DNA of 64,000 nt from positions 3,720,001 to 3,784,000 of the forward strand of contig JAFFJZ010000012.1 in assembly GCA_018340375.1 (NCBI GenBank), given 5' to 3'. The DNA comes from Gonatopus flavifemur. Lineage: Eukaryota > Arthropoda > Insecta > Hymenoptera > Dryinidae. Below, in pieces: positions 36,295-48,837 of this stretch (its first letter is position 1; each line of letters begins with the position of its first letter). Under the pieces are notes generated by a model, which was not told where the DNA came from, ran no database searches, and saw only the letters and a program-made list of their open reading frames with translations. The position numbers and the translations under genes were made by a program.

Positions 36295-37731
36295 ATGTCT
36301 TTTGTTTATGATTCTTCAAACAAATTCGTGTATCCAGTGAAAAATTTATCCATCGGCCTAGTGGAAAACGAAAAAGTGACATACGAATCAACGGAAGATT
36401 TGAAAATTGATCGAAATGAGGATACCAGTGACCATAGTCCAAAAGACGATACCTCTTGCAGTAGTACATTATCGTATCACAGTGAAATCTCATCTTCCGG
36501 CAGTTCTGTAGGCTACGAGGATTATCTACTTCATAATCATTCGACTCAAGCTAACTCCGCCAAGTGGGTACTGAGTAAATTGTTTTCATGGAACAAGAAC
36601 AAAACTTTCCAGCCAGTATCCTCGTTGAGTAACGGTCATAATAATACTCCATCGAAATATACACACAAGACAGCTGGCACGACAGCTTTTCTGATTCAAC
36701 AATCAAGACCGTCGAATCTACCAGCTAAAAATGCGGTCGAAGAGGAATTTCATCGTAAACAGTACAACGCTATTCTACGCGCCGCCCGTAAACGAGAGAT
36801 GCGCGAAGAGAAAGAGCGTCAATTACAAAGAGAATTGCAATTCAAGGAGGAAGAAAGATTAGCCGAAGAGACTAATGTTTGGAATTTGTGTATATTACCT
36901 CAATTCGAATACTATAGACATACCAAGAAAGTACATGAACTGTGGTGGCGAGGTTTGCCATCGAGCGTGCGTGGAAAAGTATGGAAACGAGCTGTAGACA
37001 ATTATCTCAACATAACTCCTCATTTGTACAATTCGTGTCTGGATAAATCAATTTCCAATCCGTCCAACGATTCCCTAATTGCCATTAGATTGGACGTATC
37101 TCGTACGTTTCCTCATTTATGTGTTTTTCAAGAAGGTGGTCCTCTGTTCGATAGTCTTCAAGCTATTTTAGCCGCTTATTCCGTCTACCGACCGGATGTC
37201 GGATACGTGCAAGGAATGAGCTTCATCGGTGCAGTTTTATCCTTGAATATGGAATCTGTGGATGCCTTTATCTGTTTTGCCAATCTATTGAATCGTCCTT
37301 GTCATAAAGCTGCTTTTATGTTGGATCAAGACAAAATGAATATGTACTACAAGGTATATTCGAACGCCCTTGCCCATCAGTTGCCAAAAATATTCTCACA
37401 TTTTTCAACAACTGGTCTGAGTCCAGATTTTTACTTGCTGGATTGGTTGTATACAATTTATGCCAAGGCGATGCCGCTCGACGTAGCATGCAGGGTGTGG
37501 GACATATTCATTAGAGACGGCGAAGAATTCCTCTTTAGAACTGCCTTAGGCGTATTAAATTTGTATCAGAAAGAATTGTTGGAGATGGATTTTATACATG
37601 GGGCGCAATTTTTAACTAGATTACCTGAAAATTTACAGGGTGATGCTTTGTTTGACAGTATCGGTCAAATGTCGACTACCATCGGTAGTCTGACTTTCCA
37701 ACAAATGCTTGTGGAAATAGAAGCACTTTGA
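36295..37731 (+). CDS. TBC1D12/14-type Rab GTPase-activating protein, intronless
   Basis: A single uninterrupted frame of 478 codons. The N-terminal third is Ser-rich and disordered, with KWVLSKLFSW near residue 92. A charged coiled coil follows (about 150-195, RAARKREMREEKERQ). The TBC domain runs from about 215 to 430: LWWRGLPSSVRGKVWK, then the arginine finger in IRLDVSRTFP (R about 270) and the glutamine finger in GYVQGMSF (Q about 306). Both catalytic fingers are present, so Rab GAP activity is expected. TBC1D14 and relatives act on recycling-endosome and autophagy traffic; assignment to this subfamily rests on the coiled coil plus TBC pattern. Lack of introns is unusual next to intron-rich neighbours and could reflect retroposition or intron loss. 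Confidence 0.88.
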   Translation: MSFVYDSSNKFVYPVKNLSIGLVENEKVTYESTEDLKIDRNEDTSDHSPKDDTSCSSTLSYHSEISSSGSSVGYEDYLLHNHSTQANSAKWVLSKLFSWNKNKTFQPVSSLSNGHNNTPSKYTHKTAGTTAFLIQQSRPSNLPAKNAVEEEFHRKQYNAILRAARKREMREEKERQLQRELQFKEEERLAEETNVWNLCILPQFEYYRHTKKVHELWWRGLPSSVRGKVWKRAVDNYLNITPHLYNSCLDKSISNPSNDSLIAIRLDVSRTFPHLCVFQEGGPLFDSLQAILAAYSVYRPDVGYVQGMSFIGAVLSLNMESVDAFICFANLLNRPCHKAAFMLDQDKMNMYYKVYSNALAHQLPKIFSHFSTTGLSPDFYLLDWLYTIYAKAMPLDVACRVWDIFIRDGEEFLFRTALGVLNLYQKELLEMDFIHGAQFLTRLPENLQGDALFDSIGQMSTTIGSLTFQQMLVEIEAL

Positions 37732-39263
37732 ATGTACCTGTTGTCTTTATTTAATGAGATTTGGTTCAATTCATGTTTGTCCTACTCTTCTGTTTTTTAC
37801 ATTTTTATGCAAATTTTATAGAAAAAGTTAATCAAAGGAGAATTAATTATCAGAGATTATTATATTTCATTTTCTTGTATTTCTTGTATCGGAGGGAACC
37901 AGAGTTTGTGCTTTCAGAATTCTTTGTTTGAAAAATGAAAATTATTTTTATAAAAACTTGGTAAAACCATTTTTATAAAGATCGACGTGAATAGAATGCA
38001 TCGGAGACTGTTTGAAATAACTTTTGCGAATAAACGCAATATTTGTATTTTCATATCCTTTTAAAAATATTGACATACGAAATTGTAAAAAAATTATAAA
38101 AATTTTCCTCAATTAAACTTTTTATTTCGCGAAGACTTATGGAATTTTGAAATTTGTTTAAAACTTTTATTGATTAGTTTTTTTCATGACAAAATTAGGA
38201 TTTGAATTCGATGAAAGCACTGAAAAGACATGCATAGGCGCACTTTTATGCTATTTTTAAAAATACTTTTTAATTCAGTTGTCAGCTGAAAAGATTATCA
38301 AAAATTGACAAACTTTCTATCCCCTGTAGAAGAAAAATATCATAGAAACTCGGATATCTTCTAAAATCCGATTAACGGGTGTTCAAATGAATTGGATAGA
38401 AATTTGGTCAGTTTTTAACCGGATTTTATGAAACCTAAACGTTTTTTGCTTGGTTATGCCTGGCATTTTCAGCAGAAAAATCATACAAATCTGTTTATAC
38501 GAATAAGTAGATGATTTTTTATATTATGAAAAATAATTGTATAGAAATATACTTCTTTTTCTGTTGTTGAAAAATTAAATCAAATAACCAATTCTTTTTG
38601 CAATATTAGAAAGACAAAAATTGTCGATAACGTTGTACGATTGAATTTTTATTTGCATGAGATTGTTTGATTGTTTTATGTACAACTTAGTTTTTTGTTC
38701 CAATCTCCTGTGATAAAAAATAAGAGAATAATTTGATTGCAATATTAGTTTTTTTTTTCAGATTATCTCTGTTTATCAAATATTTTTGCTGTATATCGTT
38801 ACACTCGAATAATTATTCAAACAATTAACTACCTGAACGATCAGTTATTTCAATATCGTATACGATAACGGGCATCAGAAGTAGTTTACAAAATCATGGG
38901 CCCTTTATTTAAGCGTAAGAGATATCAATTTAAAATACTCCTACTCGAATCTCAACGTATCATTGTAAAGTGGAATCTGAAAAAAAAAGTTGGATACGTA
39001 TTTTTACAAATAAAACAATAAAGTATTCTTTATGAAATTGGTGTTAATTTTTATTGTCCATAAATATATATTATATATTTTTTTCCCACACCTGCACGGA
39101 AAGTTGATGTTTTCTGACCTATTTTTAGGGGAGAAAGTGCTGAATTCCAAGCGAATGTGTCACAGCGGGAGGAGAATACAAACTATCTTTTCGTTCTGAA
39201 ATATGCATATGAATATTTTATATGCAATTAAACAGATGATTTTCACTTTCCTTGCAGTTGTGG
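37732..39263. other. 3' UTR and intergenic DNA
   Basis: AT-rich sequence downstream of the TBC gene. Possible polyadenylation signals (AATAAA) occur at about 38030 and 39008-39020. No gene seen. Confidence 0.45.
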
Positions 39264-39342
39264 GAAAAAATAGTATGTTCACCTCGGGGAGAAGTGGGAA
39301 ATTTCCACTTTCCCCCCTTGATGAACAATATACTATTTTTTC
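39264..39342. repeat. 79-bp palindrome
   Basis: GAAAAAATAGTATGTTCACC pairs with the complement near 39320-39342, and GGGGAGAAGTGGGAAATT pairs with the centre (TCCACTTTCCCCCC). This is a short fold-back sequence close to two AGCAC-tipped copies. Confidence 0.65.
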
Positions 39343-39400
39343 AGAACACCGTAGATCAAGGAATCTTGTACATTTCGTGTTCCGTGGTGCCGATTACACT

Positions 39401-39485
39401 CCATATAGCACATGAGTTCAGAAAGAGCTCACAGTGAATGCGATGTATTCATAAAGAACTATTTCAGAACTCTTGTGCTATCTGA
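39401..39485. mobile_element. AGCAC-tipped MITE, copy 2
   Basis: CCATATAGCACATGAGTTC is complementary to GAACTCTTGTGCTATCTG. A TTCATAAAG core lies inside. A miniature third hairpin with the same tips (CCCATATAGCACGCAAA / TTTGTGTGCTATTGGG) follows directly at about 39490-39533. Confidence 0.6.
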
Positions 39486-39533
39486 GTGGCCCATATAGCA
39501 CGCAAAAAGGAGTTCTTTGTGTGCTATTGGGAA

Positions 39534-40447
39534 AGAATTTCTGAAATGAAATTCGTGAAATTTGAAGACTCGCTGTTACGCAATTTATCGACTTTCCCTC
39601 TCCAATACCCGACAGTTTTATCCTTGCCATTCCAAGGATACTTTCACGCGCAAAAAATAATTATTCCGTCCATTATTTGCCGTAAAATCAACATATTTGT
39701 GAGTGAAGCGAGCAGGAATTGGATTCGCCATCTTGACATTTATTCCACATAACCTCAACGATCGTTCAACCGATTATCATATGGAATAACTCTTCGAATA
39801 TAATTATTTTTTCAATTACAAGTACAAAAATCGTCAAGGTTTACTACGATGAAGCGTAAAAATGGTATCCTGGTAAATCGAAGCTAACATCGTTCTCGTG
39901 AAACCACGTGACACGTGGTCAAATATTTTCACCCTACTGAGAGTTGTCCGATTCCATCGTAACAGGATTTTTACTGTATACGGTATCTTTTTTCTCTTAG
40001 CAAACGATCGTATAAAAACAAAGTTATGAGCGTTGAAGAATCTAGAATCCATATTAAAAAGACAGAGAGGCAAATATGAGATTATATTCTCAACATTCGA
40101 TGATAAACCTTAAAGTAAATATTGAATAATCGTAGAATATTACGAGAAGGGATAAAATTGAGAATTATGCACATATGTACACACAAGGATAATATGATAA
40201 TGACATAAATAGTGTAGATGGTTGAAAAAACGGGACAATGCACGCAGGGCGGAAGTGAATGACTACTACTACGGACTACGTTCGTTGCAAATGGCAGACG
40301 TGTGACATACTCTTTGCGTACATTGTATTCTTTTCTCGTGATTAGCGAAGAAGTAATAGAGGTGCCAGTGATTGAATTTCGTCATTGAATGTTGGAATTA
40401 TTCGGTATCGTTCTAACCTAGAACATTCGTGTAATCAAAACGTTACA
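39534..40447. other. upstream region of GGNBP2
   Basis: No gene seen. The promoter and 5' UTR of GGNBP2 should lie in the last few hundred bases. Confidence 0.4.
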
Positions 40448-43400
40448 ATGGCAAAGTTGATGAACGTTTGGCGGGATGATGACTCGATCGATTTGACGCG
40501 AAGGCAATTGCCTTTAACGATCGACGATAGTCTAACGGTAAGTTTAGGATTTTCTCAATAAGTTTGACCTTTGATTTTCACTTTTAATTTTCCAAGGAAG
40601 TGTACGTAATAACTCATATGGAGCTTCCTAAAACCGTACCTAACCTATAAATTTTTTTTACGTGAAAACTTATTATCGTTGAAGTTTAGAAAATTTGTTC
40701 AAAATTGAACAAAAGATTTTTCATTTCCGTTTTGCCTTTCGTTCTCTCGTTCACTTTGAATTTGTAATCATTGTTCTTACAGATGATTTTGGATATAAAT
40801 GGGTTGGGAGTGATCTGTGATAGTCCTTTGGTTCGTGGCAAACAATTGGATGAATTTACAAGAAAACTCAACATGTTGACAAAAGAAGAAGCAAAAGCAT
40901 CTTTTGAAGTTACGTGTAAAGATATGTTAGCTATTTTAGGTCAGGCTGTACCTTGCGTCGGTTGTAGAAGAAGGTAAGGAAATGTTATGCCAGGGGAGTT
41001 TGAATTTTTTATCAAAACAAATTGGTAATCGAATAACGAGACACTCAGCTGTGAAATACCCAAAATCTTCAAATCTATCAGATTTCATTTTTGTTTTATT
41101 TCTATAAATGATTCAAATCCCAGGAATATGGAAAAATCCTTGTATTTGCCATTTTTCGTTTAAATGACTATGATACTTTTTCCATTGTTAGCGTTGAAAG
41201 ACTGTTCTATGATTTAATGAAATCGGGTCACCCTGCGTTAGATCCCTTGGTTATTACTCCTAAAGGTTTATTATCGATCAAAGATGAGATTTTAGAGTCA
41301 CCGCAGTTGCTTTGTACCATGTTGAATGGACACAGGTATGTGATGCATCGAAAACTCAAATTCGTACGTAAAAAGATGAAATATTAAATTTTTTGTGTAT
41401 ATTGCAGTACTAGGTTGAATAATTTAGTTGAAAAACAACCGAGGAATAAGAAATCTCGAAGATGTGTATTACACTCTTTAGAAATTCAACGAATGAGACC
41501 TCCTCCCAGCGCATGGAAAGAAGTTTGGGATTGTATGGAACTCCCGTGTCAACAAGAAATTGTTTTAATAGAGAATGATGCTTTGGATGCCACTTTAGAT
41601 ACTTACTTACGTAAACATAGGTCTGTAAAATCAATTTTTGTTGATTCAAGAAAAATCGTATCAAGTTCACGTATCAAGGATTTTGTTTTTGCTTTTACCA
41701 AAACAGATTTTGCGGTGAGTGTAGAACAAAAGTGTTACTGGCGTCTTCTCTTTTAACAACGGAGCCTGAACCGACTAAAGAAAAAGGCTACGTCGCGACT
41801 TTGTATTCCGGTATCAAACGTTGTATACCCGATCGTCACGTTCATTTACCTACCAATACAGAATACATCAGTACGTTAATCGGGAGAGCTCAGCCAGAAC
41901 TTATGGGAAGGTTAGTTTCGAGTTTTTTCTCCTATTCGATCGATTATTCAAACGCATTAATCATGTTTTAGAGAACGTCATGCAAAGACATTGGAAATTG
42001 CTCAAGAAGAAGTTCTCACCTGCTTAGGAGTTTGCGTAGCCGAACGTTTGCATCGTATTCATCGACGATTGAGAGAAGAAGAAACTGTGTGTAAAGTTTT
42101 AGCCGCGGTTGCTATAGATGCTTTATCTAGGAGTTTTCAGGTAATGTATTCACAATTCCCATTGTCGGTACAATATTATTTATATGAAATTTTCACCGTA
42201 TCGTAGATGGCTGTTGAAGTTAAACAAGGCATATCCCAATTAGAATTATTGTACGAAGAACTGACTAGGGAAGAAATAGCGAAACAACAACGACTCGAAA
42301 AGGCGAGGTTGAAACGTAAGAAGAAGAAAGAAAAGCGTTATGGAACGGAAGAGAAAGAAAATGCGTGCGACGTAAGTTATCCTTATTTCGTTCTCTTGTA
42401 TCAAATTGTTCTAATCGAAATATAATTTTCGTTACCGCTTACAGTGTATAGGCGAAAGACAAAAGGAAGGAAGTAGCGAATCTTGCATGTGCGTAGAAAA
42501 TCAATCGACTGTTCAGAAGCTTAATAGGCATAAGGTGAGTACTGAGTACTTTAATTTTGAATTGTACTTTTTTTTATCCTTCGTAAAATCAATGAATTGA
42601 CAAGAAACAAAACAAATTATTATACAGTTACAGGTTTTAGATCCGAAGAATAAGGGACTTCCCACGTGTAAATGTCCCGATTGTTTGAAAAAAACTAAAA
42701 CTACTAGCAAAATTCCTTCGAAAGTGCAAACGTTTTGTACCAAGAAATCCACTCAGAAAGTATCTGCGAAAAAAACGAATAAAGGGAACGAAACTCAAAA
42801 TCAAAACCATAAAGGAGAATCGTCTTGCGCGTCTTGCAAGGTAATGAAAATGAAAGAAAATATCGATTGAATGTAAATATAACGCGAATTGTTATGAATG
42901 TAGGATTTAGGAGACGCGGAGAAGAATAAAAATGAATCTTGGGAAGATTGCGGGGATTGTAAGGAATCGATGACGAAAGATTTGGTCGATGCCTGGATCG
43001 GGAAACCTAGCAAAAGATTGACGATGTGGATAGAAATGAAAAAACAATTTCATTTGAAAGTACCGGATAGAAAAAGTCGAACTTCGAGCGAACAGTCTTC
43101 CCAGGATTGCGGTTATTCGTCGGAACATAATATTAGCAGTTCGTCCCTACCGAGTACTCCCGACGGATCAGAAGTGGCGTGTAGCGATGTTTGTTGTAAT
43201 CAAGAAAATGATCCCCAATCCTTGGACAAACTCGTTCATTCCGATTCTGGTATTTCTATACTGAAGGAGAGAGGCGGAGGTCCCACGCTCACGCAAATGT
43301 TGGAGGTAAGTGGTGCGGATATGAACCGTAGGGGTAACGTGGTTTTCTCGTTAAAATAATCGAGTTTATATGAATTTTAGGATTCTTATTTATCCGATGA

Positions 43401-43557
43401 CGAGGAAAAAGAAAGTTATATTCCCGTGGAGGAGGTATTAGAGTTTAAATCCCGAATGTGCCAAGTGCTGGAAAAACGAGAAGAATTACGTCGAATACTT
43501 AGAAAACGTTTTGCGATTTTATGCAGCCATCACAAACCGTTTATCATTCCCCATTAA
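40448..43557 (+). CDS. Ggnbp2: gametogenetin-binding protein 2 homologue
   Basis: Eleven exons (40448-40537, 40783-40973, 41192-41335, 41408-41620, 41707-41910, 41972-42140, 42207-42371, 42445-42534, 42634-42840, 42904-43305, 43381-43557) encode 683 residues. The N-terminal half is highly conserved, with Cys pairs AVPCVGCRRS and FCGECRTKV, GHPALDPLVITPKG and QPELMGRERHAKTLE. A basic coiled coil (about 380-435, KARLKRKKKKEKR) follows. The middle is Cys-rich (CKCPDCLKK, CASCK) and the tail ends RRILRKRFAILCSHHKP. The vertebrate protein (also called ZNF403) binds gametogenetin and is needed for spermatid and placental development; its molecular function is poorly defined. Exon phases all agree. 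The family call is firm; the insect role is not known from this sequence. Confidence 0.93.
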
Positions 43558-44523
43558 ATGTAAGAAAATATTTTTTTTCCTATTGAGAATGTAAAAAGTT
43601 ACTTAATAGGATCGAGTCTTATATGATTTTTTTTCCTTTTTGTAATCTGTTTACTGCCAGTAGAAAAATATAATCATGTATTTTGAATAAGAAATGGATA
43701 GCCATTCGTTAGCCACTTCAGCATTCTTGGTTTCTCCTTTCTTTCTTTCTCTTTCTTTTTTAATCAGACAGTGGAAGACAATATTGCTATTTTTTACTTC
43801 ACTCCGTGACAAAATACAAAATATACAATTATATAATTGTTATTCGTATGAAGTACGTTTTTGATGAATTGTTGATAAATGTAGATCGGATCTCTGAAAC
43901 TGAACAGGGCATAGCAATTATTGTTACGATTATTACAATTATTATCATTGTTACAGTATTCAGAGTTGAACTCGTTTAAAGAGATTTTCCATTCTGTGTA
44001 TTATGATTTGATACATGGATTTTTTGTACAAAGCATTTGTTGTAAAAACAAGCAAAAAAAAATGATCGTACACAGAGTACAGAATATATGACTATTATAA
44101 CAAAAAAAAAACATTTCTTGAACTACTGCTATTATTATTATTATAATAATATTCAAAGGAGAATATTTTATTTTCTCAAATGTTAAAGTTTTGAGAAGAT
44201 TGTATTTCTTACAAAAAACAAAAAAAAACAAAACAAAAACATTAAAAAACTGTTGAAAAAAAAACAAATGTGGTGATTGTACATATATCATAAAATATTG
44301 TCATTACATTGTAAGTTGAAACTATGATGAAAGAAAAACTTAATATAAAAATAAATGTTGCATTCCAATGTATGTGTGTATATATATATACTTATATATA
44401 TGTATATATAATACATGCTATTATTTTAATTGACATTAAAATTCATAGAAAAATGTTTTCTTTCTCTTCAGTCGGTTCAAATATATATATATATATATAT
44501 ATATATTTACAATTAATATTTAT
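43558..44523. other. convergent 3' region GGNBP2 / OXSM
   Basis: Both genes end here, tail to tail. The DNA is AT-rich with TA repeats at about 44375-44410 and 44480-44505. No additional gene seen. Confidence 0.5.
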
Positions 44524-45969
44524 TTATTCTATGTATTGCGCGAGGCACAAGCAGGCGTTCGTTCCTCCAAATCCAAAAGCATTTTTTAAAGCGATTCTTT
44601 TGGAAGAATCCCATTTTTTCGCCTCGTTAGGAGCAAATTGCAATGTAGTTTCAACATCTAATTCTTGTAGATTGAGAGTGGGTGGTATGAGACCTTCCTG
44701 GAGGGCCATAAACGTGAAACTAGCTTCTAAATTTCCAGCGGCACCCAAGAGGTGTCCGTGTGCCCCTTTGGTGCTGGATACGATAATGTTTTTACTGTGA
44801 TCTCCCATGAAAGATTGTATCGCTTTTAATTCTATAGCATCTCCTAAAGGAGTTGACGTTGCGTGTGCGTTGATATAACTGACTTCCGTAGTTTCTATGC
44901 CGGCGTCTTTGATCGCTCTATCCATAGCCAATATAGCGCCGGTACCGTCTTCGCTGGGAGCGGTTAAATGAGCGGCGTCACCCGATAAACCGTATCCTAA
45001 AACTTCAGCATAAATTTTCGCTCCTCTGTCGAGAGCGTGGTTCAGTTCTTCCAGTACTGTTATCGCGGCTCCTTCTCCCATAACGAAACCATCTCTGTTT
45101 TTATCGAAAGGTCGTGAGGCTTCCCGAGGTGAATCGTTTTTCGAAGTGCTAAGAGCTCTTAGTCTACAGAACGCGGCTATAGCTATGGGACTGATGGAAG
45201 CCTCTGCACCACCGCACACCATTACGCTCGTTTCTCCATTTCGGATGAATCTAAATGCGTCGCCTGAAAAATTTCAACGATGATCTTGAGTGATGAGTAT
45301 ACCAAAACTGCTCTGTTTATAAATATTACCGATCGCGTGTGCTCCAGTTGCACAAGCTGTCGATACGCTATGATTAGGTCCACGAAAACCATATTTTATG
45401 CTGATATGTCCCGCTGCCATATTAGGTAATATTCTAGGAACGAAGTAAGGACTAACTTTGCTGTATCCTTTTTTCAAAGCTTCATGCGTCATAGATATAT
45501 CGACCAAATCTACCATTCCAATCCCTACGGCTACTCCTGTATCTCTCTTATTAGTTTCGTCTTGGGGTTTCCAATTTGCATCTGTTAATGCTTGCTCCGA
45601 TGCTATCAATGCGTAAGCTGTGGCTGGACACATAGTTCGAAGCTCACTCTTAGAAAAATAATCATCTAAATTCAATTGATAAGACTCCTTTCCTTTCGGG
45701 ATAACAGCGGCTAAGGAGAAAATAATGATTAATTAGTTGTATTCGAGTATACGATGAATCAACTTACCCACTCTACAAGGTAGTTTTTCATACTCGGGAT
45801 CTGTTAATTTGACCACTCCAGATTTGGAGTTGACGAGAGCTTGCCAGGAATTCGAACAACCGATTCCAAGAGGACATATTATTCCAATTCCTGTAACGAC
45901 GACCCTTCTTTTACGTGCTTTTACCGTACTCAAACCTCTTGTGCGGTGGAAAAATGAAACCACCGACAT
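44524..45969 (-). CDS. Oxsm: mitochondrial 3-oxoacyl-ACP synthase (KAS II type)
   Basis: Three exons on the minus strand (45768-45969, 45330-45710, 44524-45263) encode 440 residues. The first 20 residues (MSVVSFFHRTRGLSTVKARK) are basic and lack acidic residues, fitting a mitochondrial targeting peptide. The thiolase fold starts at RRVVVTGIGIICPLG. The catalytic Cys lies in VSTACATGAHAIGDA, the two His in NAHATSTPLGD and KGAHGHLLGAAG, and the C-terminal glycine loop in NAFGFGGTNACL. All catalytic residues are present and the length is normal. The enzyme elongates acyl chains on mitochondrial ACP and supplies octanoate for lipoic acid. Confidence 0.96.
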
Positions 45970-47012
45970 ATTTGAGGTTATATTCGGTTGTTTTAAATTA
46001 TTCGATCGAATTAAAGAATGTTTCCGTGTGAGTATGATTTTTATTTCTTTTTACATTCACGACTCGATTATTTTCTTATCTGGAAGATACGTCGGGGCAT
46101 TGTTTATACTTTCATTCATACAGAATTGTTCTTGAGATGTACAATCACGTGATTCGCCGCCGCTAATCACTATAAATTCATTCATTCATTGTCATTGTCA
46201 TATTTCGATGATACAAGATGAATGTATCATTGTATTCTTATGATATATTTAATTCAATACAGCGAATTTATGAATTTTCAGATTGAAGATCATTATTGAA
46301 TTCATCACATTGTATTTCAAAAGTTAAGTAAATTCAATTTTGCCGCCCATTGTACGACTCGACTCGCTTTATATCGAATGCTATCGAATATAGTTAACGT
46401 CTTCTAACGAGTCTTTCCGGTGGCGTCCTTTGACGAGAGGGGATTTCTGAAGACCAAAATGTGTTTTAATTTGTTGCGAAATGTGTGGAATATCGTAATT
46501 GAGATATCCAATTAGATTTTTATTGAACTGTTGAATGAATGGTGCAACTTTTGATTATAATATCTTAGGTAATTGCGTGTTAAAATAGATTTCAGAAGTG
46601 AAGTATCGAAATATCGTTCTTCTATCAAACCATTTTTTGCTTTCTAGTTTCGAAAGATTTAATTTTTAAATGCCGGGATAAATATTGTTGTAAGAAGTTC
46701 ATGTAGGTTATTTCATTGAATGCGTGCGTGTGTGTGTGTGAATGTGAAAAGTCATCTAAGAGGAGGAATACGAGTCGCAAAGTTTTGAACGACAACCGCG
46801 CGGGTGAGAATTTTTTCACACATTCGTAATTGTTCTTTTCTTTCTATTAGTCTATCGATACATTTTTATTCTATGAAATTGAAAGAAATTTTCAGGATCG
46901 ATTGAGTTATATTAATTTTTTGGAGATTTAACATCGTTGGAGAATTTTAATTGTGTTCTTATGAGATCTGGAAATTTGAAATAGAATATTTTGAAAATTT
47001 CAAAATGGTGTC
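45970..47012. other. upstream of OXSM
   Basis: The OXSM promoter should lie in the left part. No other gene. A GT-rich run occurs near 46728-46740. Repeat-dense DNA starts at the right edge. Confidence 0.45.
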
Positions 47013-47298
47013 CCCGGATAACACACGAAGAATTCTTTTACAAAAACAAGAATAGAATTCGTCAAGAACTCTTTTCGAACTAATGAATTCATAAAGAATC
47101 CTGAAGGGGTTCAATGTTTGGGACATCAACGAGTTGTTCGAGAATGCTGAAAGTATTGTTGTAGTATTCTCAAAGAACTCGTTAATATCCCAAAGATTGA
47201 ACTTCTCCAGAGCTCTTTATGAATTCATTAGTTCGAAAAGAGTTCTTGAAGAATTTTATTCTTGTTTTTGAAAAAGAATGCTTGGGGTGTTATCAGGG
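47013..47298. mobile_element. fold-back MITE with CCCCGGATAACAC tips
   Basis: The left tip CCCGGATAACAC pairs with the right tip GTGTTATCAGGG. The arms of about 120 bp share TTCGAACTAATGAATTCAT and its complement. No coding frame. Confidence 0.7.
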
Positions 47299-47410
47299 TC
47301 GTGATTCGTGAAAAGGAGACTCAAATATTTTTTTGTTTCTTCCAAACTTATAAAAAAGTATAAAAAGTAACGATAATTGACAACCACTTACATACGAAAA
47401 TGCTACCATC

Positions 47411-47518
47411 CCACACAGCACCACAGTCCTATAAGAATTCATAAAGAATTCTTATTGAACTGATTGTGTTCTTTATGAATTCTTTAAGAATTCTTCGGAC
47501 ACTGTGGTGTTGTGAGGG
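47411..47518. mobile_element. AGCAC-tipped MITE, copy 3
   Basis: CCACACAGCACCACAGT pairs with ACTGTGGTGTTGTG. The core is built of AATTCATAAAGAATTC-type palindromes. Confidence 0.65.
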
Positions 47519-47598
47519 ATTGTGAATATAGAAATAATAAAATTCGATAATTGAGATTTTCAGGGGTTTGCCTCGATTATAAGACACATAAACTACAC

Positions 47599-48098
47599 TG
47601 AAAAAAACATTTAGGCTGTGTCTAGAGCTACGTTGGCTTATCTCCAATTTCAAAATTCGAGACACGTTAAGTTTTCGAGTTCTCGTGGATACAGTGAATG
47701 CTTGAGGGATTTTCTACGGACACGTGAAATTTCCCGTGTATTGGATTGAAAATTCGAGCCAATCGAAATTTTTCACGTGCCTCAGTGTAAAAAAATTCAA
47801 GACACGGGAAATTTGACCTGTCTGTAGAGAATCCTTCGAGGACTTACTGTATCGATATTCTCGAATTTAAAAGTTAGAGACAGGTTCATGGGTGTAGCCA
47901 GGGGGGGGGCAAGGGAGGGCGGCTGCCCCCCCCCCTTGTAGATCAGGAAAAAAATTTTTTTAAATTGAATATACAAAAATTATATATAAAAAAGTTGTGG
48001 AAAATTTGAATTGAACATTTTGCCCTCCCTTAAGTTTTGAGCTGGCTACGCCCATGGACAGGTTAGCGTGTGTCTAGACAGAACCAAAAAAAAATTTA
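47599..48098. repeat. fold-back element interrupted by a hAT-type MITE
   Basis: The left arm contains GTGTCTAGAGCTACG, AAAATTCGAGACACG and GAAATTTCCCGTGT. The right arm holds complementary versions (CACGGGAAATTTGACC, CGTGTGTCTAGACAG). The right arm is split at 47887-48056 by a precise insertion. Confidence 0.65.
47887..48056. mobile_element. 170-bp MITE with 8-bp target duplication
   Basis: Tips are CATGGGTGTAGCCAG and CTGGCTACGCCCATG. GACAGGTT flanks it on both sides (47879-47886, 48057-48064). It has G and C runs just inside the left tip. The 8-bp duplication points to a hAT-like or other 8-bp-target transposase. Confidence 0.85.
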
Positions 48099-48172
48099 TC
48101 CTAGTTAATAAGAGGATCCCATACAGCACCGGGAGGTTTTCTGGACGTTCCGAAAACGTGCTTGGTTATACA

Positions 48173-48675
48173 CCCGAAGGGAACATGAAGCTCCGACAAA
48201 TGTTCAGAATAGATCATGATAGATCAGACTGAAGCTCTGTTGGAGCTCAAGTTTAGATTCGTAAACGTTCGACGAAGGTCCGATGAACGTTGAAATGTCC
48301 ACTTGAAAATAGTTTGAATGAACGTTTATAAAACGTTCATCGAACGTTTGCTAAAGGTTCGTTCGAGTTGCAATTTTTCGATCAAAGTTTTTTTCAAAGT
48401 ATATTTTTCCACGAAAAAATGAAAGATTGGGACATTTCTAACTATAATTGTAATTCCGTCTGAAACATAAAAAACTGAAGGTTGAATGAATCTTCGTAGA
48501 ATCTTTAATAAACGTTCTATGAACCTTCATTCAAGCTATTTTCAAGCGGACATTTCAACGTTCATCGGACCTTCGTCGAACGTTTCCGAATCTAAACTTG
48601 AGCTCCAACGGAGCTTCAGTCTGATCTATCATGATCTATTCTGAACGTTCGTCGGAGCTTCATGTTCCCTTCGGG
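48173..48675. mobile_element. 503-bp fold-back element, copy A
   Basis: CCCGAAGGGAACATGAAGCT at the left is complementary to AGCTTCATGTTCCCTTCGGG at the right, and pairing continues for about 190 bp per arm (AACGTTCGACGAAGGTCC and its complement). It has exactly the same length as the related copy at 48941-49443. No coding frame. Confidence 0.8.
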
Positions 48676-48837
48676 CAGAGAACGTGCAAATAACGTCTCA
48701 TGATGTTCTAAAAACGTCGCATGTATATCGCAGGAACATGCAAATGTCTCGTTTAGTTCTATTCATGTCTTCTTGCAATGTTCTTGGGACGCCCTGGCGG
48801 AAATGTTACACCGTATAAACACCGTGATTTTTGAGTG

